Below are positions 35,775-44,035 of a DNA stretch of 64,000 bases, one piece after another. The notes beneath the pieces were generated by a model, which was given only the letters and a program-made list of their open reading frames with translations, ran no database searches and was not told where the DNA came from. Both the position numbers and the translations under genes were made by a program. Every line of letters starts with the position of its first letter. Position 1 is the stretch's first letter. This DNA is from an uncultured Prochlorococcus sp. (lineage in GTDB: Bacteria; Cyanobacteriota; Cyanobacteriia; PCC-6307; Cyanobiaceae), in the NCBI GenBank assembly GCA_902572075.1, contig CACGER010000001.1, positions 62,001 to 126,000 of the forward strand, written 5' to 3'.

Positions 35775-35969
35775 TTATTTTTTCTCTCTTAATTCTGGAA
35801 AGCATTTTGCAATATGAATTAATTCATAAACCTCTGTGCATTCGTATTTCTTGTTAGGAATACCACTTCCTACCTCTATGCCGCTCTCTTTCATCTTCTT
35901 TAATATCAATTCCTGTCTTTGCTTACTCGACATAGACTTAAATCTTTTAATTCGTTCTTCTTTATTCAC
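35775..35969 (-). CDS. Conserved hypothetical protein, 64 aa
   Basis: This small, basic, mostly helical protein starts MNKEERIKRFKSMSSKQRQE and ends with AKCFPELREKK, with two cysteines. No domain recognised. It is convergent with the DoxX-like frame. Confidence 0.6.
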   Translation of the reverse strand: MNKEERIKRFKSMSSKQRQELILKKMKESGIEVGSGIPNKKYECTEVYELIHIAKCFPELREKK

Positions 35970-36257
35970 TAGATCTTAAATTTATTTACAATTTATTTTA
36001 AGGTTTTATCAATTAGCGATTCATTATGTAAGTAAGAAAGCCTGTAAATGTGAGCAATTTAAATCCGATAAAGAAAGGCAAATATTTTTTGATCTTTTTG
36101 CCAACGGGCAATAATTTGTTTAATGAATTGATCATGATTGACATTTAAATCTAATTCTTTAGGTCATCCTAACGAATTTTTTTTAAAATCACTCCATTTC
36201 GATTTGTACATTTAAAACAATAGATCTAAACTAGAAAGACTACTCCCCTTATTTTTT

Positions 36258-36644
36258 ATGAATGATAAAGAAACAATAATTTCATTATTAAATGAGTTTG
36301 CTAATCCAAAAAAAATGGCTGAATTTTTTGTTGACAATGCAACTCCTAATTTTTTATTCATAAGACCTAGTGGTAATCCTATAGATGCGAAAGGATTCGC
36401 ACAAATGATTAATGGCGATATAGTTCAAGAAAAGGCAGAAATAACCAAAATTCACCGCTTCGAATTTTTAAGCGAAAACATCGTAATGTGCATTTTTACA
36501 CTAGGTTCAAAATTTACTTATAAAGGGACTCCAAATGATGACTTACCAACAGTTACATCAATTTTTAAAAAAGAAAATAATCTTTGGAAAATTCACTGGA
36601 TGCAAAGATCTACAGGAAATTCAGATTTATCTTTATGGGACTAG
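36258..36644 (+). CDS. NTF2/SnoaL-like protein, 128 aa
   Basis: The 128-residue protein has the layout of an NTF2-like cone fold: a helical start (MAEFFVDNATPNFLFIRPSG), a central helix with DAKGFAQMINGD, and antiparallel strands ending FKKENNLWKIHWMQRS. These folds bind small ligands or serve as enzymes; no specific activity can be assigned. Confidence 0.65.
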   Translation: MNDKETIISLLNEFANPKKMAEFFVDNATPNFLFIRPSGNPIDAKGFAQMINGDIVQEKAEITKIHRFEFLSENIVMCIFTLGSKFTYKGTPNDDLPTVTSIFKKENNLWKIHWMQRSTGNSDLSLWD

Positions 36645-36724
36645 CAAAGTTAATAGCTCTGTTAATGGTCTTACTTCTAGTTAGTAGCTCCTTTGTTGGT
36701 TTAATTATTTATTTTATAAAATAA
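36635..36724 (+). CDS. Tiny hydrophobic peptide, 29 aa
   Basis: The ATG lies in the end of the NTF2-like gene (10-base overlap). The product is almost entirely one membrane helix (LIALLMVLLLVSSSFVGLII). Overlap and hydrophobicity suggest translational coupling, but it may be chance. Confidence 0.35.
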   Translation: MGLAKLIALLMVLLLVSSSFVGLIIYFIK

Positions 36725-36802
36725 ATACATCGCATAAAGAATAACCAATAACTATTTTTTATTTAGAAAATAATTACATCTTTTTGCTAAATAATTTGAT
36801 TT

Positions 36803-36877
36803 TCAGGTAAAAATAAAAACTTTAGACAGACTAACACCTATATCTAAAGCTAATAAAGCAATTAGTAACTTACTCAT
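36803..36877 (-). CDS. Tiny hydrophobic ORF, 24 aa
   Basis: An ATG overlapping the stop codon (ATGA) of an 18-codon ORF at 36874-36930 opens a 24-codon hydrophobic frame (MSKLLIALLALDIGVSLSKV). Coupled arrangement is suggestive only. Confidence 0.25.
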   Translation of the reverse strand: MSKLLIALLALDIGVSLSKVFIFT

Positions 36878-37122
36878 TTTTTAGAACTCTCAACTATTTT
36901 TTTGTATAGTTCTTCTGAAATAGGTTGCATAACTTTTAAAAAACTAATTAAAAAATAGTTATTTTAAAATTAATTTCTCGTTACTAAATATACGAATATA
37001 TGAATTTTTAAATAGGCAAAAAATATCTTTAAAATAAGTTTTTCTTATAACGTATTAATAAATACTGACTTCAGAAACTTAAATAAATGTCAAAACTTTT
37101 TTTACAAAAGAAATTACAAATC

Positions 37123-37224
37123 TTATTTTAAGTAAATAGATCCTCTATAAGTAAGCTTTATAACCTTTTCTTCTTGTTTTCTGCAATATACAAATGACTT
37201 TCCATTGAAATACATGTTTACCAT
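37123..37224 (-). CDS. 33-aa protein with DUF4278-like KLTYRG motif
   Basis: The product starts MVNMYFNGKSFVYC and ends KVIKLTYRGSIYLK. The LTYRGxxY ending recalls DUF4278, a short cyanobacterial domain of unknown function. A TTG 24 bases upstream is an alternative start. It is preceded by a GC-rich structured leader and a strong promoter on the same strand. Confidence 0.55.
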   Translation of the reverse strand: MVNMYFNGKSFVYCRKQEEKVIKLTYRGSIYLK

Positions 37225-37322
37225 GATGCAGCTCCCGAATTTGCTCAAGTCCCCGTCCTATGGCTTGAGTCGTACTGCGGTCTATCAGATGGTAGATCGG
37301 ACGATTTTGTAGTATTCACTAC
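37225..37322 (-). ncRNA. Candidate structured leader RNA upstream of the 33-aa ORF
   Basis: This stretch is much more GC-rich than its flanks. On the minus strand it opens with a GTAGT/ACTAC hairpin, followed by CGTCC (37299-37303) pairing with GGACG (37254-37258), and CTCAAG (37264-37269) pairing with CTTGAG (37244-37249). The two helices interleave, giving an H-type pseudoknot. A short ORF follows directly. This is the arrangement of a cis-regulatory RNA or riboswitch; no known class is fully matched. Confidence 0.45.
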
Positions 37323-37328
37323 AATCTA

Positions 37329-37357
37329 TTTATAAAGTATTTATACTTAGATGTCAA
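37329..37357 (-). promoter_or_regulatory. Strong minus-strand promoter of the leader/33-aa ORF
   Basis: A perfect TTGACA (37352-37357) and TATAAA (37329-37334) are separated by exactly 17 bases on the minus strand. The spacer contains the palindrome AAGTAT-TT-ATACTT. The predicted start of transcription is near 37322. Confidence 0.65.
37335..37350. repeat. Palindromic element, second copy
   Basis: This 16-base sequence is identical to that at 9695-9710. Here it fills the spacer between the -35 and -10 elements, where a repressor or activator could bind. Confidence 0.5.
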
Positions 37358-37360
37358 GAA

Positions 37361-37507
37361 TTAATAGAAACTAAACCTCAACGTAAAATTAGGTCCTGAT
37401 CTCACAAAATCCCTAAAAAGAATATAGAGCATATAACTACGAGTAACTCCCATCAAAACTGAAACAATTGCTAGAACTACACAAATAGGGCAATGTGGGA
37501 ATCCCAT
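37361..37507 (-). CDS. Small membrane protein, 48 aa
   Basis: The ORF encodes MGFPHCPICVVLAIVSVLMG, one membrane helix, and a basic tail. It starts on the last bases of an upstream 38-codon ORF (TAATG overlap), indicating translational coupling of the pair. CPxC near the start could bind metal or form a disulphide. Confidence 0.5.
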   Translation of the reverse strand: MGFPHCPICVVLAIVSVLMGVTRSYMLYILFRDFVRSGPNFTLRFSFY

Positions 37508-37623
37508 TATTTGTTTTCCAATATAAATTTTAATTCAGCCTCTGCATTGAGAATATCAATTCTTATTTTTAGTAGTTTCAAAAATTTAATTATTTTTTTC
37601 AAAATTAAAAAATCTTTAGGCAT
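37507..37623 (-). CDS. Small basic protein, 38 aa
   Basis: A 38-codon ORF (MPKDFLILKKIIKFLKLLKI, then AEAELKFILENK) whose stop overlaps the start of the 48-aa ORF. A longer plus-strand frame over the same bases has a poorer composition and is rejected. Confidence 0.4.
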   Translation of the reverse strand: MPKDFLILKKIIKFLKLLKIRIDILNAEAELKFILENK

Positions 37624-38026
37624 CAATAATAATATTATTCTAAGAATGAATATATCAATCAGTAAAAATACTGAATCCATTGTTATAACTAAATTTCTAT
37701 AGCAAATCTATCAAATAAACAACACCAAAATATGCTCGGATCCTCTTGATCAATTAACAAATGAAGGTCAATTCAGAACACTCATAATAATTGATAATCT
37801 ACATACCTTGCAGTGATATTTTTCTTTTTCTAAAAAAATAGAGTGGGCTAAAGTTCAATACTCCAAGAGAATTTAGTCCGCTGCCAAAAAATTTAGAGTT
37901 TAAATTTTCCTGAATTAAAATGCAACTATTCCTTATAAGATAAATATCTTGATTGCTTAATAAATTTATTTTGTATATTGCTACTAAAAAAATTATGAGT
38001 TTATCTAAATTAGTTACTAAATCCTC
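37624..38026. other. Intergenic region, nothing firmly supported
   Basis: This AT-rich stretch of about 400 bases has no ORF with convincing composition, no good terminator and no tRNA. Confidence 0.3.
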
Positions 38027-38146
38027 GTGGAGAAAGCTTTAGTAAATTTCTTTTACTGGTTACTGATAATATCAGCCGAATCTCATTATGGAGAATCATT
38101 TGTATCTGTAAAAATTCCATTTAATACAATCAAAAGTTTTTTTTGA
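38027..38146 (+). CDS. SAESxYG-family small protein, 39 aa
   Basis: A GTG-started ORF encodes MEKALVNFFYWLLIISAESH followed by YGESF. The 35-aa protein at 44036 has the same layout (MEK..xNFxY...SAESxYGxS), so these are paralogues and both are likely expressed. The N-terminal half is hydrophobic. Confidence 0.6.
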   Translation: MEKALVNFFYWLLIISAESHYGESFVSVKIPFNTIKSFF

Positions 38147-38283
38147 AAGTTTAAATATTTTAATTAATAGCTTTCTGAACATTTAAAAACTTTTTTGCTT
38201 TAAGTTGGTTACTTATCTCTATTGCAAATAAAAATAAGGCTGTTAATCTTGCATTTAAAGAAGAACCTTAATTTCTTAAACTG

Positions 38284-38457
38284 ATGCAATTTGATTATTT
38301 GAAATCCAACGAAGATGATGGCCTTATGTCAATAGAAGATTTAAGGGTTTTACGTCTTCGAAAAAAGAAAATTGAAAGTGATAAGAAAGCCAGAAAATAT
38401 ATCCTGGATATAAATCAAAGATATAGAAAAATGAACTGCTTTAAGAAGGCCCCTTAA
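38284..38457 (+). CDS. Small highly charged protein, 57 aa
   Basis: The product has an acidic start (MQFDYLKSNEDDGLMSIEDL) followed by a very basic helix (RLRKKKIESDKKARKYI). Family unknown; nucleic-acid binding would fit the composition but is not shown. Confidence 0.5.
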   Translation: MQFDYLKSNEDDGLMSIEDLRVLRLRKKKIESDKKARKYILDINQRYRKMNCFKKAP

Positions 38458-38547
38458 ATTATTAACCTTAATTCTATAAATTTGTTTAACTTTGCATCTT
38501 TCAGAGTAAAATTTTATTGGTGTTTCTTTGGAAGAGTTTCACCATGA

Positions 38548-38566
38548 GGGGTCAATTTATGACCCC
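38548..38566. terminator. Hairpin GGGGTCA/TGACCCC
   Basis: A perfect 7-bp GC-rich stem with a six-base loop lies 90 bases after the 57-aa ORF. The following TTCT tail is weak, so termination is likely but not certain. Confidence 0.45.
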
Positions 38567-38675
38567 TTCTACCATAAGATATTTCATTTTTATAGAAGTT
38601 AATCTTTAAAAATCTATTTGCCTTCAACTTTCTTTAATAAAAAAATATAGGATAATGAATTTGTTTTTATAAATA

Positions 38676-40283
38676 ATGATGAACCTAAAAGAAGAAAATC
38701 TGGTTATTAATAAAAGGCTTGTGTTTTTTTTAATATCTGTTCTTCTTATAGTTTCTTTTTGTTCAATATTTTTTATCGAAAATCATAGTTTGGTAGCTCA
38801 CGATGAGTCTCTTTATGCTAATCGAGCAAAATTAATAATAGATTCTAATAATTGGTTCACACCTTTTGAAAAGGCTCATCATAAAACTATTGGTTCATAT
38901 TGGTTAATTGCATTAAGTTTTAAGATATTTGGAATCAATGAATTTTCAGCAAGATTACCAAGTTATATTTTCTCAATACTTTCTTCATTTGTATTGTTCA
39001 AGATAATTAAAGATATAAGTAATTTAGGAATAGGATTAATATCCATTTTCACATTATCTTCATCATTTCTTTGGTTCATTTACGGTAGATATTGTAGTCC
39101 TGATACACTGTATATTTTTTTAAACTTACTAGGTATTTTATTTTTACTAAAAACAACTAATTCTTTAAAAGAAGAAAATAAAAATAAATTTTTATTTTTA
39201 AGTGGTTTATTTCTTTCGCTTCCATTTTTTGTAAGAAGTTATTTACAACTACTACCTTTAGTCAGTATCTTTCCATTGATTTATATCAAAATAAAAAAAC
39301 TAAGATATAAAAATATTAGATATTTGATTATTGGATTTTTTATTGGTTTAATACCTCTAATTATTTTTTACTATGTATCATATCGAACATATGGACTTGA
39401 TTCATTAATAAGGCCATATATGTTATTGCGGGGAAAAACATTAACTGAAAATAACATTTTTGAAGGATTTTTATTTTATCCAAGGAATCTAATTTTACTA
39501 TCTACACCTTTCTTTATTTTTTTAATTAAAGGGACTAGATATATCCTAAAGAATAAATCTAGAGAGATTCAAATTTTATTAGTTTTTACTCCTTTTATAA
39601 ATATTGTTCTCCTGATGTGCACAGCTTCAAAATATTCTCATTATGGATTATTTGCTATTCCCTTATTGGCATCAAATGCCTCTTTTGGAATTTATGAATC
39701 ATTTAAGAAAAAATCAAATGGATCAAAATTGACATTAAAAATATTTGGAGGATTAATGTTGATAATAAGTACCTTAATATTTCTAGTATCAATATTCAAT
39801 TTTCATTTAAAAATCCTTAATCAATTTAACTTAATTGAAGAATTTATAATAGCGCTTTTATCATTAATATCACTGATAATATCCTTAAATATAATATATA
39901 AAACTAATTCAAAATCTTTAAATATAAATAATATATTATCAATATTTTTTATCCAAATTTTTATACTAATTATACTTTTTATTAATGGTAAAATTGGAAA
40001 CCCAAATAATGAAATAAAAGATTTTATTTATCAGCCCGATATAAATAAAATAATTAAGAATAACGAGATATTTATCATAGGAGAATTAGATAATAAAAAT
40101 TTAAATTTATTGAAATTTTATCTCCCAAAGGCTCGGTTAATTAAGAAAGAGGAAATCCCAAAAATAGAGACAATTTATGGAATTATAAATGACAAAGATA
40201 TGAAGCAATTTAATAATTCAATAAGAACTGAATTTATAAATTTAAAAAAATTTAAAAATATTAATCTCGTTAAAATTAATTAA
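38676..40283 (+). CDS. GT39/ArnT-like membrane glycosyltransferase
   Basis: The 535-residue protein has more than ten hydrophobic segments. A conserved loop after the first helix, LVAHDESLYANRAKLI, contains the acidic DE pair typical of PMT/ArnT (GT39/GT83) enzymes, which transfer sugars from polyprenyl phosphate outside the membrane. FSARLPSYIF and YGRYCSPDTLYIF fit the same family. Acceptor and sugar are unknown. It stands alone amid tiny ORFs. Confidence 0.8.
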   Translation: MMNLKEENLVINKRLVFFLISVLLIVSFCSIFFIENHSLVAHDESLYANRAKLIIDSNNWFTPFEKAHHKTIGSYWLIALSFKIFGINEFSARLPSYIFSILSSFVLFKIIKDISNLGIGLISIFTLSSSFLWFIYGRYCSPDTLYIFLNLLGILFLLKTTNSLKEENKNKFLFLSGLFLSLPFFVRSYLQLLPLVSIFPLIYIKIKKLRYKNIRYLIIGFFIGLIPLIIFYYVSYRTYGLDSLIRPYMLLRGKTLTENNIFEGFLFYPRNLILLSTPFFIFLIKGTRYILKNKSREIQILLVFTPFINIVLLMCTASKYSHYGLFAIPLLASNASFGIYESFKKKSNGSKLTLKIFGGLMLIISTLIFLVSIFNFHLKILNQFNLIEEFIIALLSLISLIISLNIIYKTNSKSLNINNILSIFFIQIFILIILFINGKIGNPNNEIKDFIYQPDINKIIKNNEIFIIGELDNKNLNLLKFYLPKARLIKKEEIPKIETIYGIINDKDMKQFNNSIRTEFINLKKFKNINLVKIN

Positions 40284-40402
40284 AAATTTTACTTTTATTT
40301 AAAATCATAGAATATTGATTAGGTAATTAACTAAACATTTAAGTTAATCAATAGCAAATTATATGAAAATAAAATATGATTTACATCTGACTTACGAATT
40401 TA

Positions 40403-40606
40403 ATGGCTTTACCTACAAGTTGGGAATTCTACAAAGAAGTTGAAAATAAGATTTTATGGGTGAATATTTGTGCCCAAGATTTAGAAGAAGTAGCTATTTC
40501 GATCAATAAATGGTGGAAAACAAGATATCCCGGATACAAAATCAGAATAATTTCTAAAAAAGAATTTGAACTAGTAAAAATGCAAGCTAAGAAAAATGAG
40601 CAATAA
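40403..40606 (+). CDS. Conserved hypothetical protein, 67 aa
   Basis: A soluble, Trp- and Lys-rich small protein (SWEFYKEVENKILWVNICAQ, then INKWWKTRYPGYKIRIISKK). No domain recognised. Good ORF length and composition support it. Confidence 0.65.
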   Translation: MALPTSWEFYKEVENKILWVNICAQDLEEVAISINKWWKTRYPGYKIRIISKKEFELVKMQAKKNEQ

Positions 40607-40689
40607 AATTTTTTTTGTAAATTTTGATGCTGAATATTTAATTTTTGCAGCTATTATGAAATCAACAAATCAAGGAACATAAGGAACAA

Positions 40690-40845
40690 ATGAACTCTGC
40701 ATTTGCAAAAGTCTCAAATTTGAAAATTAACAGGAATTCTAAAATAGCTATCACTCTCGCTTCATCAACTTTATTTTTGTATGCCTTGGGTCAAGCCCCA
40801 ATTTTTAAAAATATACTTGCAGGTGCCTTCTCTTGCTCTGGCTAA
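40690..40845 (+). CDS. Small membrane-associated protein, 51 aa
   Basis: An AAGGAAC ribosome binding site precedes the ATG. The product has a basic start, one hydrophobic segment (IAITLASSTLFLYALG) and a C-terminus AGAFSCSG. Could be a short secreted or membrane peptide. Confidence 0.55.
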   Translation: MNSAFAKVSNLKINRNSKIAITLASSTLFLYALGQAPIFKNILAGAFSCSG

Positions 40846-41000
40846 ATAAAATACTATTTTTTTTTAAGAGAAGCTAAAAAGTTAAAATAGACAGTGATTG
40901 AAATTCGATCTACACTTGGAGGGTTAAACCCCTCTTTTTTAAAGTTCAATAGATTTATTGATGAAAAGATAATTAATCTTTTTATTTCTCTTTTCAACTG

Positions 41001-41120
41001 ATGAATATTTCCCCGCACCTATTAATTGATGCTGTGATATTAAGCTCTGCCCTTACGATAACTTTGGTATTAAGAGCAAAAGGTAATGCTGCCAGAAAAG
41101 AAAAAGAAAAAGAAAAATAA
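41001..41120 (+). CDS. Small membrane protein, 39 aa
   Basis: One hydrophobic segment (LLIDAVILSSALTITLVL) is followed by a Lys/Glu-rich tail (ARKEKEKEK). First of four consecutive tiny ORFs (41001-41448) with no or minimal gaps, probably one operon. Confidence 0.55.
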   Translation: MNISPHLLIDAVILSSALTITLVLRAKGNAARKEKEKEK

Positions 41121-41261
41121 ATGATTACTAAAGAAGAAGAAAAAGTATTTAAAAAAACTAAATTATATAGATTTTGGAACTTTCTTATTTATGGAAGTTC
41201 CATTGCTATTGGAGTTTTCTTAGTTTATTTATATTCTGCTTATGTCTTTATAAACAAATGA
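41121..41261 (+). CDS. Small membrane protein, 46 aa
   Basis: Begins on the base after the previous stop codon. A charged N-terminus (MITKEEEKVFKKTKLYRF) precedes one membrane helix (LIYGSSIAIGVFLVYLY). Second member of the tiny-ORF operon. Confidence 0.55.
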   Translation: MITKEEEKVFKKTKLYRFWNFLIYGSSIAIGVFLVYLYSAYVFINK

Positions 41262-41353
41262 CATACATGTACGGCATAGCGATTACTTATGGGGTAGTGA
41301 GCCTTTTATTGCTTGGAGGGTTTGCATACTTTACTTTAAAAATAAAACGCTAA
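41258..41353 (+). CDS. Tiny membrane protein, 31 aa
   Basis: Starts in an ATGA overlap with the preceding ORF. The product is one membrane helix (ITYGVVSLLLLGGFAYF) and a basic tail. Translational coupling supports it. Confidence 0.5.
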   Translation: MTYMYGIAITYGVVSLLLLGGFAYFTLKIKR

Positions 41354-41358
41354 TTTTT

Positions 41359-41448
41359 ATGTTCTCTTCAATAAAAAATTTCTTAGATAAATTTTTTGGT
41401 TTATGTAGAGAATATCAACAAGAAATTCCACCTCAGAAGATGGCCTAG
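41359..41448 (+). CDS. Tiny soluble protein, 29 aa, possibly truncated by a nonsense codon
   Basis: The fourth ORF of the tiny-gene operon encodes MFSSIKNFLDKFFGLCREYQ and ends QKMA at a TAG. The frame continues as ILREYADRLDE to a TGA; a single change from CAG to TAG would explain the early stop. Confidence 0.45.
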   Translation: MFSSIKNFLDKFFGLCREYQQEIPPQKMA

Positions 41449-41718
41449 ATTTTAAGAGAATATGCAGATAGATTAGATGAATGATAGATACTGGATGACC
41501 TAAGAAGGTATTAAGAGAATATAATTTCTAGCAAAATTTGCGCAAAATTTTTAAAGTTGGAATTAATTTTTTGAAGAATTTTTCCTTGCAATTATTAATA
41601 ATTTGAGATTTTTTTTATCCTTAATCCGTACAATTTTGTTCCTCTAACCGCACACATAAAACTTGAAATTTACTATTCAAATGAATTAGAACAAAGGTGT
41701 AGGCAAGGGGTAAGTCTT
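41449..41718. other. Intergenic region
   Basis: Apart from the read-through tail of the 29-aa ORF (to 41484), I see no gene here. The last 80 bases may carry the promoter of the 50-aa ORF. Confidence 0.3.
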
Positions 41719-41871
41719 ATGGCACTAAATGACACATTTACTATCCAAGAAATTAATTTGGATAAAAAAGAACTTTCATATCATAATAAGCTAAAAAAAA
41801 TTGAAGTTTATTGGAATAAAGAATGTGCAGAAAATCCGAGTAACAACCATTGCAAGATTTTTTGTGATTAA
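41719..41871 (+). CDS. KEC-family small protein, 50 aa
   Basis: A soluble charged protein with a C-terminus WNKECAENPSNNHCKIFCD. The 48-aa protein at 42074 ends NKECIDYPNQKDCLVCCH, so the two share the C-terminal pattern NKEC-x7/8-C-x2/3-C. Likely paralogues with a disulphide or metal-binding tail. Confidence 0.6.
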   Translation: MALNDTFTIQEINLDKKELSYHNKLKKIEVYWNKECAENPSNNHCKIFCD

Positions 41872-41956
41872 AACTTTAAGTTTTAGGTATTCTTACGCTT
41901 GATTTTTACTTAATGCCTGTACTAAAGAATAATCAGATAGAAAGGAGGCCAAGCAA

Positions 41957-42058
41957 ATGACTAATTTAGGTATAGAAATTCTATTTTGGACAATTTTAAT
42001 TTCTTATCTGGGATTAAGGTTTTCTCAAACTTGGAATGGATTCAAAAAACAGTATTAA
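41957..42058 (+). CDS. Tiny membrane protein, 33 aa
   Basis: A perfect AAAGGAGG ribosome binding site lies eight bases before the ATG. One membrane helix (IEILFWTILISYLGLRF) is followed by QTWNGFKKQY. Strong translation signal supports a real gene. Confidence 0.6.
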   Translation: MTNLGIEILFWTILISYLGLRFSQTWNGFKKQY

Positions 42059-42073
42059 TTAGGAGAATAGAAA

Positions 42074-42220
42074 ATGAAACTAAAAACTCAATTCACGGTT
42101 CCAAACAAAAAATTACACGATCTTGATTTTGATAAGAAAGTAGATTTTTCAGAAGAAACTTTAAATAAAGAATGTATAGATTATCCAAATCAAAAGGATT
42201 GCTTGGTTTGTTGCCATTAA
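42074..42220 (+). CDS. KEC-family small protein, 48 aa
   Basis: Preceded by AGGAGA. The charged product ends NKECIDYPNQKDCLVCCH, matching the C-terminus of the 50-aa protein at 41719. It starts 15 bases after the 33-aa ORF and is probably in one operon with it. Confidence 0.6.
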   Translation: MKLKTQFTVPNKKLHDLDFDKKVDFSEETLNKECIDYPNQKDCLVCCH

Positions 42221-42296
42221 AAATCAAAAAATAGCTGTTTTTAAAATAAATAAATATTTATTAGTATTTATAAATTTTCTAAAGGGAGTTAGCACT

Positions 42297-42815
42297 ATGG
42301 AATTAAGATTCTTCCCAATAAATGTTTTTAGAGAGACTCCAAAAGTCACATTTTTCGATGCAGGCATAGAAACCTCTAATGGTTCTGATGTTGTGATCCA
42401 TTCTGGGGAAGCTATATCTCCTCCAGATGATTTAAAAGAAGAACAATATTACGTTCATGATCATCAAATTGACCACAATTTAGTTATCACCGGGGAAAGG
42501 ACATTTATTTTAATAAATCCTTCCTGGGATGAACCTCATCATGTGATTTATTTAAATAGATCTATGGGAGCATTAGAAATTCCTACAGGAACTTATCACA
42601 GATCAATCTCAGGAAAAGAAGGTAGTATTGTTTTAAATCAACCCAAAAGAGATAACCTTTTTGACCCTGCTAAAGAATTTATTCCTCAAAAATTAGACAA
42701 ACCTAATTTAATTAATGCCAGAAAAAGTCCACCTGTTTATTGGATTTACGAAAATAACAAAATCAAAAGGATTTATTGTAATCCTCTAGAAAGAAAAGTT
42801 AAGACTCTTGTTTGA
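42297..42815 (+). CDS. Cupin-like hypothetical protein, 172 aa
   Basis: The soluble protein contains YYVHDHQIDHNLVITGERTF and, later, PHHVIYLNRSMGALEIPTGTYHRSI. This His-rich double-strand pattern resembles an RmlC-like cupin, with several histidines that could bind metal. No function is recognised. It overlaps or abuts the LOG-family gene downstream, so the pair is probably co-transcribed. Confidence 0.65.
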   Translation: MELRFFPINVFRETPKVTFFDAGIETSNGSDVVIHSGEAISPPDDLKEEQYYVHDHQIDHNLVITGERTFILINPSWDEPHHVIYLNRSMGALEIPTGTYHRSISGKEGSIVLNQPKRDNLFDPAKEFIPQKLDKPNLINARKSPPVYWIYENNKIKRIYCNPLERKVKTLV

Positions 42816-42816
42816 A

Positions 42817-43674
42817 ATGAAAAAAAATATCCCGCCTAAAATTAATAATTTAAAAAACCTTAATTTAATTATTAATTCTGATACTTATAAATTGGCTCAC
42901 GAAGATATTGATTTTCTTAGCCGAAATGAAATGCGTGGAGTCAGAATGCTTCTTGAAATTACTAAACCAGATTTAATACTTGAAGAAAATAAAATTCTTT
43001 CAACCATAATTATTTTTGGAGGAGCAAGCATTTCAGAAGAATTAAATACAAAAAAGAGAATTGAAAATATAGAAGAGTTAATTAAAAAAAATCCTGAATC
43101 AATGCTTCTAAAACGAAATTTAAAGAGATTAGAAAATTTGCTACTAATGAGTAACTACTATCAATCGGCAAGGGAGTTTTCTAAAATTGCTTCAATTAGT
43201 AATCAAAATAAAAAATGTAATTCTCATGTAATTGTGACAGGTGGAGGGCCAGGAATTATGGAAGCTGCTAATAGAGGTGCATTTGAAGCAAATTGCAAAT
43301 CTATAGGGTTAAATATCAGTCTCCCTAATGAACAAATCCCAAATGCTTTTATAACTCCAGGTCTTTGCTTTAAATTTAATTATTTTGCATTAAGAAAGAT
43401 CCATTTTGTAATGCGATCAGTAGCTGCTGTATTTTTTCCTGGAGGTTTTGGAACACTAGATGAATTATTTGAACTATTGACACTTTGTCAAACAGGCATG
43501 AAAACTAAAATCCCAATCATACTTTTTGGTAAAGAGTATTGGAATAAGGTAATTAACTTCGATTATCTAGCTGACCTTGGATTAATTGAAGATAAACACC
43601 TAAATCTTTTCCAATATGCAGACACTGCATCAGAAGCATGGAAAATTATCAAATCATCAAAAGAGCCAGCTTAA
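42817..43674 (+). CDS. LOG/TIGR00730-family Rossmann-fold protein
   Basis: The 285-residue protein has the PGGxGTxxE motif as PGGFGTLDE, preceded by VTGGGPGIMEAANRGA. These define the LOG family, several of which are cytokinin-activating phosphoribohydrolases, though annotated earlier as lysine decarboxylases. Cyanobacterial substrate is unknown. The extra N-terminal 100 residues are characteristic of long LOG-like variants. I prefer the ATG at 42817 over the TTG at 42808, which overlaps the previous gene. Confidence 0.85.
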   Translation: MKKNIPPKINNLKNLNLIINSDTYKLAHEDIDFLSRNEMRGVRMLLEITKPDLILEENKILSTIIIFGGASISEELNTKKRIENIEELIKKNPESMLLKRNLKRLENLLLMSNYYQSAREFSKIASISNQNKKCNSHVIVTGGGPGIMEAANRGAFEANCKSIGLNISLPNEQIPNAFITPGLCFKFNYFALRKIHFVMRSVAAVFFPGGFGTLDELFELLTLCQTGMKTKIPIILFGKEYWNKVINFDYLADLGLIEDKHLNLFQYADTASEAWKIIKSSKEPA

Positions 43675-43699
43675 TAACTATAAAAAGAAGATTGATTAA

Positions 43700-43813
43700 T
43701 TAAGTATTTGATATTTTGTTTTTCATATTTTCAATCTTATTGATTAATTCATCTAACCATTCTGTATTATTTTGCTCTTGTCTTTTATGGTTTTGACTTT
43801 TTTGATTACTCAT
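43700..43813 (-). CDS. WLDxLIN-family small protein, 37 aa
   Basis: The polar product begins MSNQKSQNHKRQEQ and contains NNTEWLDELINKIENM. The 35-aa protein at 44602 carries NNTLWLDKLINQLEKK, so both belong to one small family. It converges with the LOG gene. Confidence 0.6.
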   Translation of the reverse strand: MSNQKSQNHKRQEQNNTEWLDELINKIENMKNKISNT

Positions 43814-44035
43814 AAATTTCTTACTTTTAAAGTTTATTTAATATATCTTCAGAAATCAACGTAATCAATAAGCAATATTACCAAATCGATTGACAAGACA
43901 CGCTTTAGTAGCATTTCATACAAACCTAGTAATAACAACTTTACTAAGAAAATCAAAATCTCATCAATTAAGTATTTTATACGATGTTTTTATTTGAGAT
44001 TCTGATTTGAATTAAGAAGGAGTATAGATTTTCAT

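Noticed and set aside
37191..37335. A plus-strand open frame through the GC-rich 37.2 kb region (E-I-H-V-Y-H-D...)
   Set aside because: It looks protein-like for about 45 codons but has no start codon, unusual third-position GC for this genome, and lies antisense to a better-supported promoter, leader and ORF.
37493..37702. A plus-strand 69-codon ORF
   Set aside because: It overlaps two coupled minus-strand small ORFs and has a hydrophobic but irregular composition with no ribosome binding site.
38160..38272. A minus-strand frame without start codon that reads RLTALFLFAIEISNQLKAKK and onward
   Set aside because: The composition is protein-like and may be a remnant of a small gene, but there is no start codon and a stop lies just upstream. 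Too little evidence to annotate.
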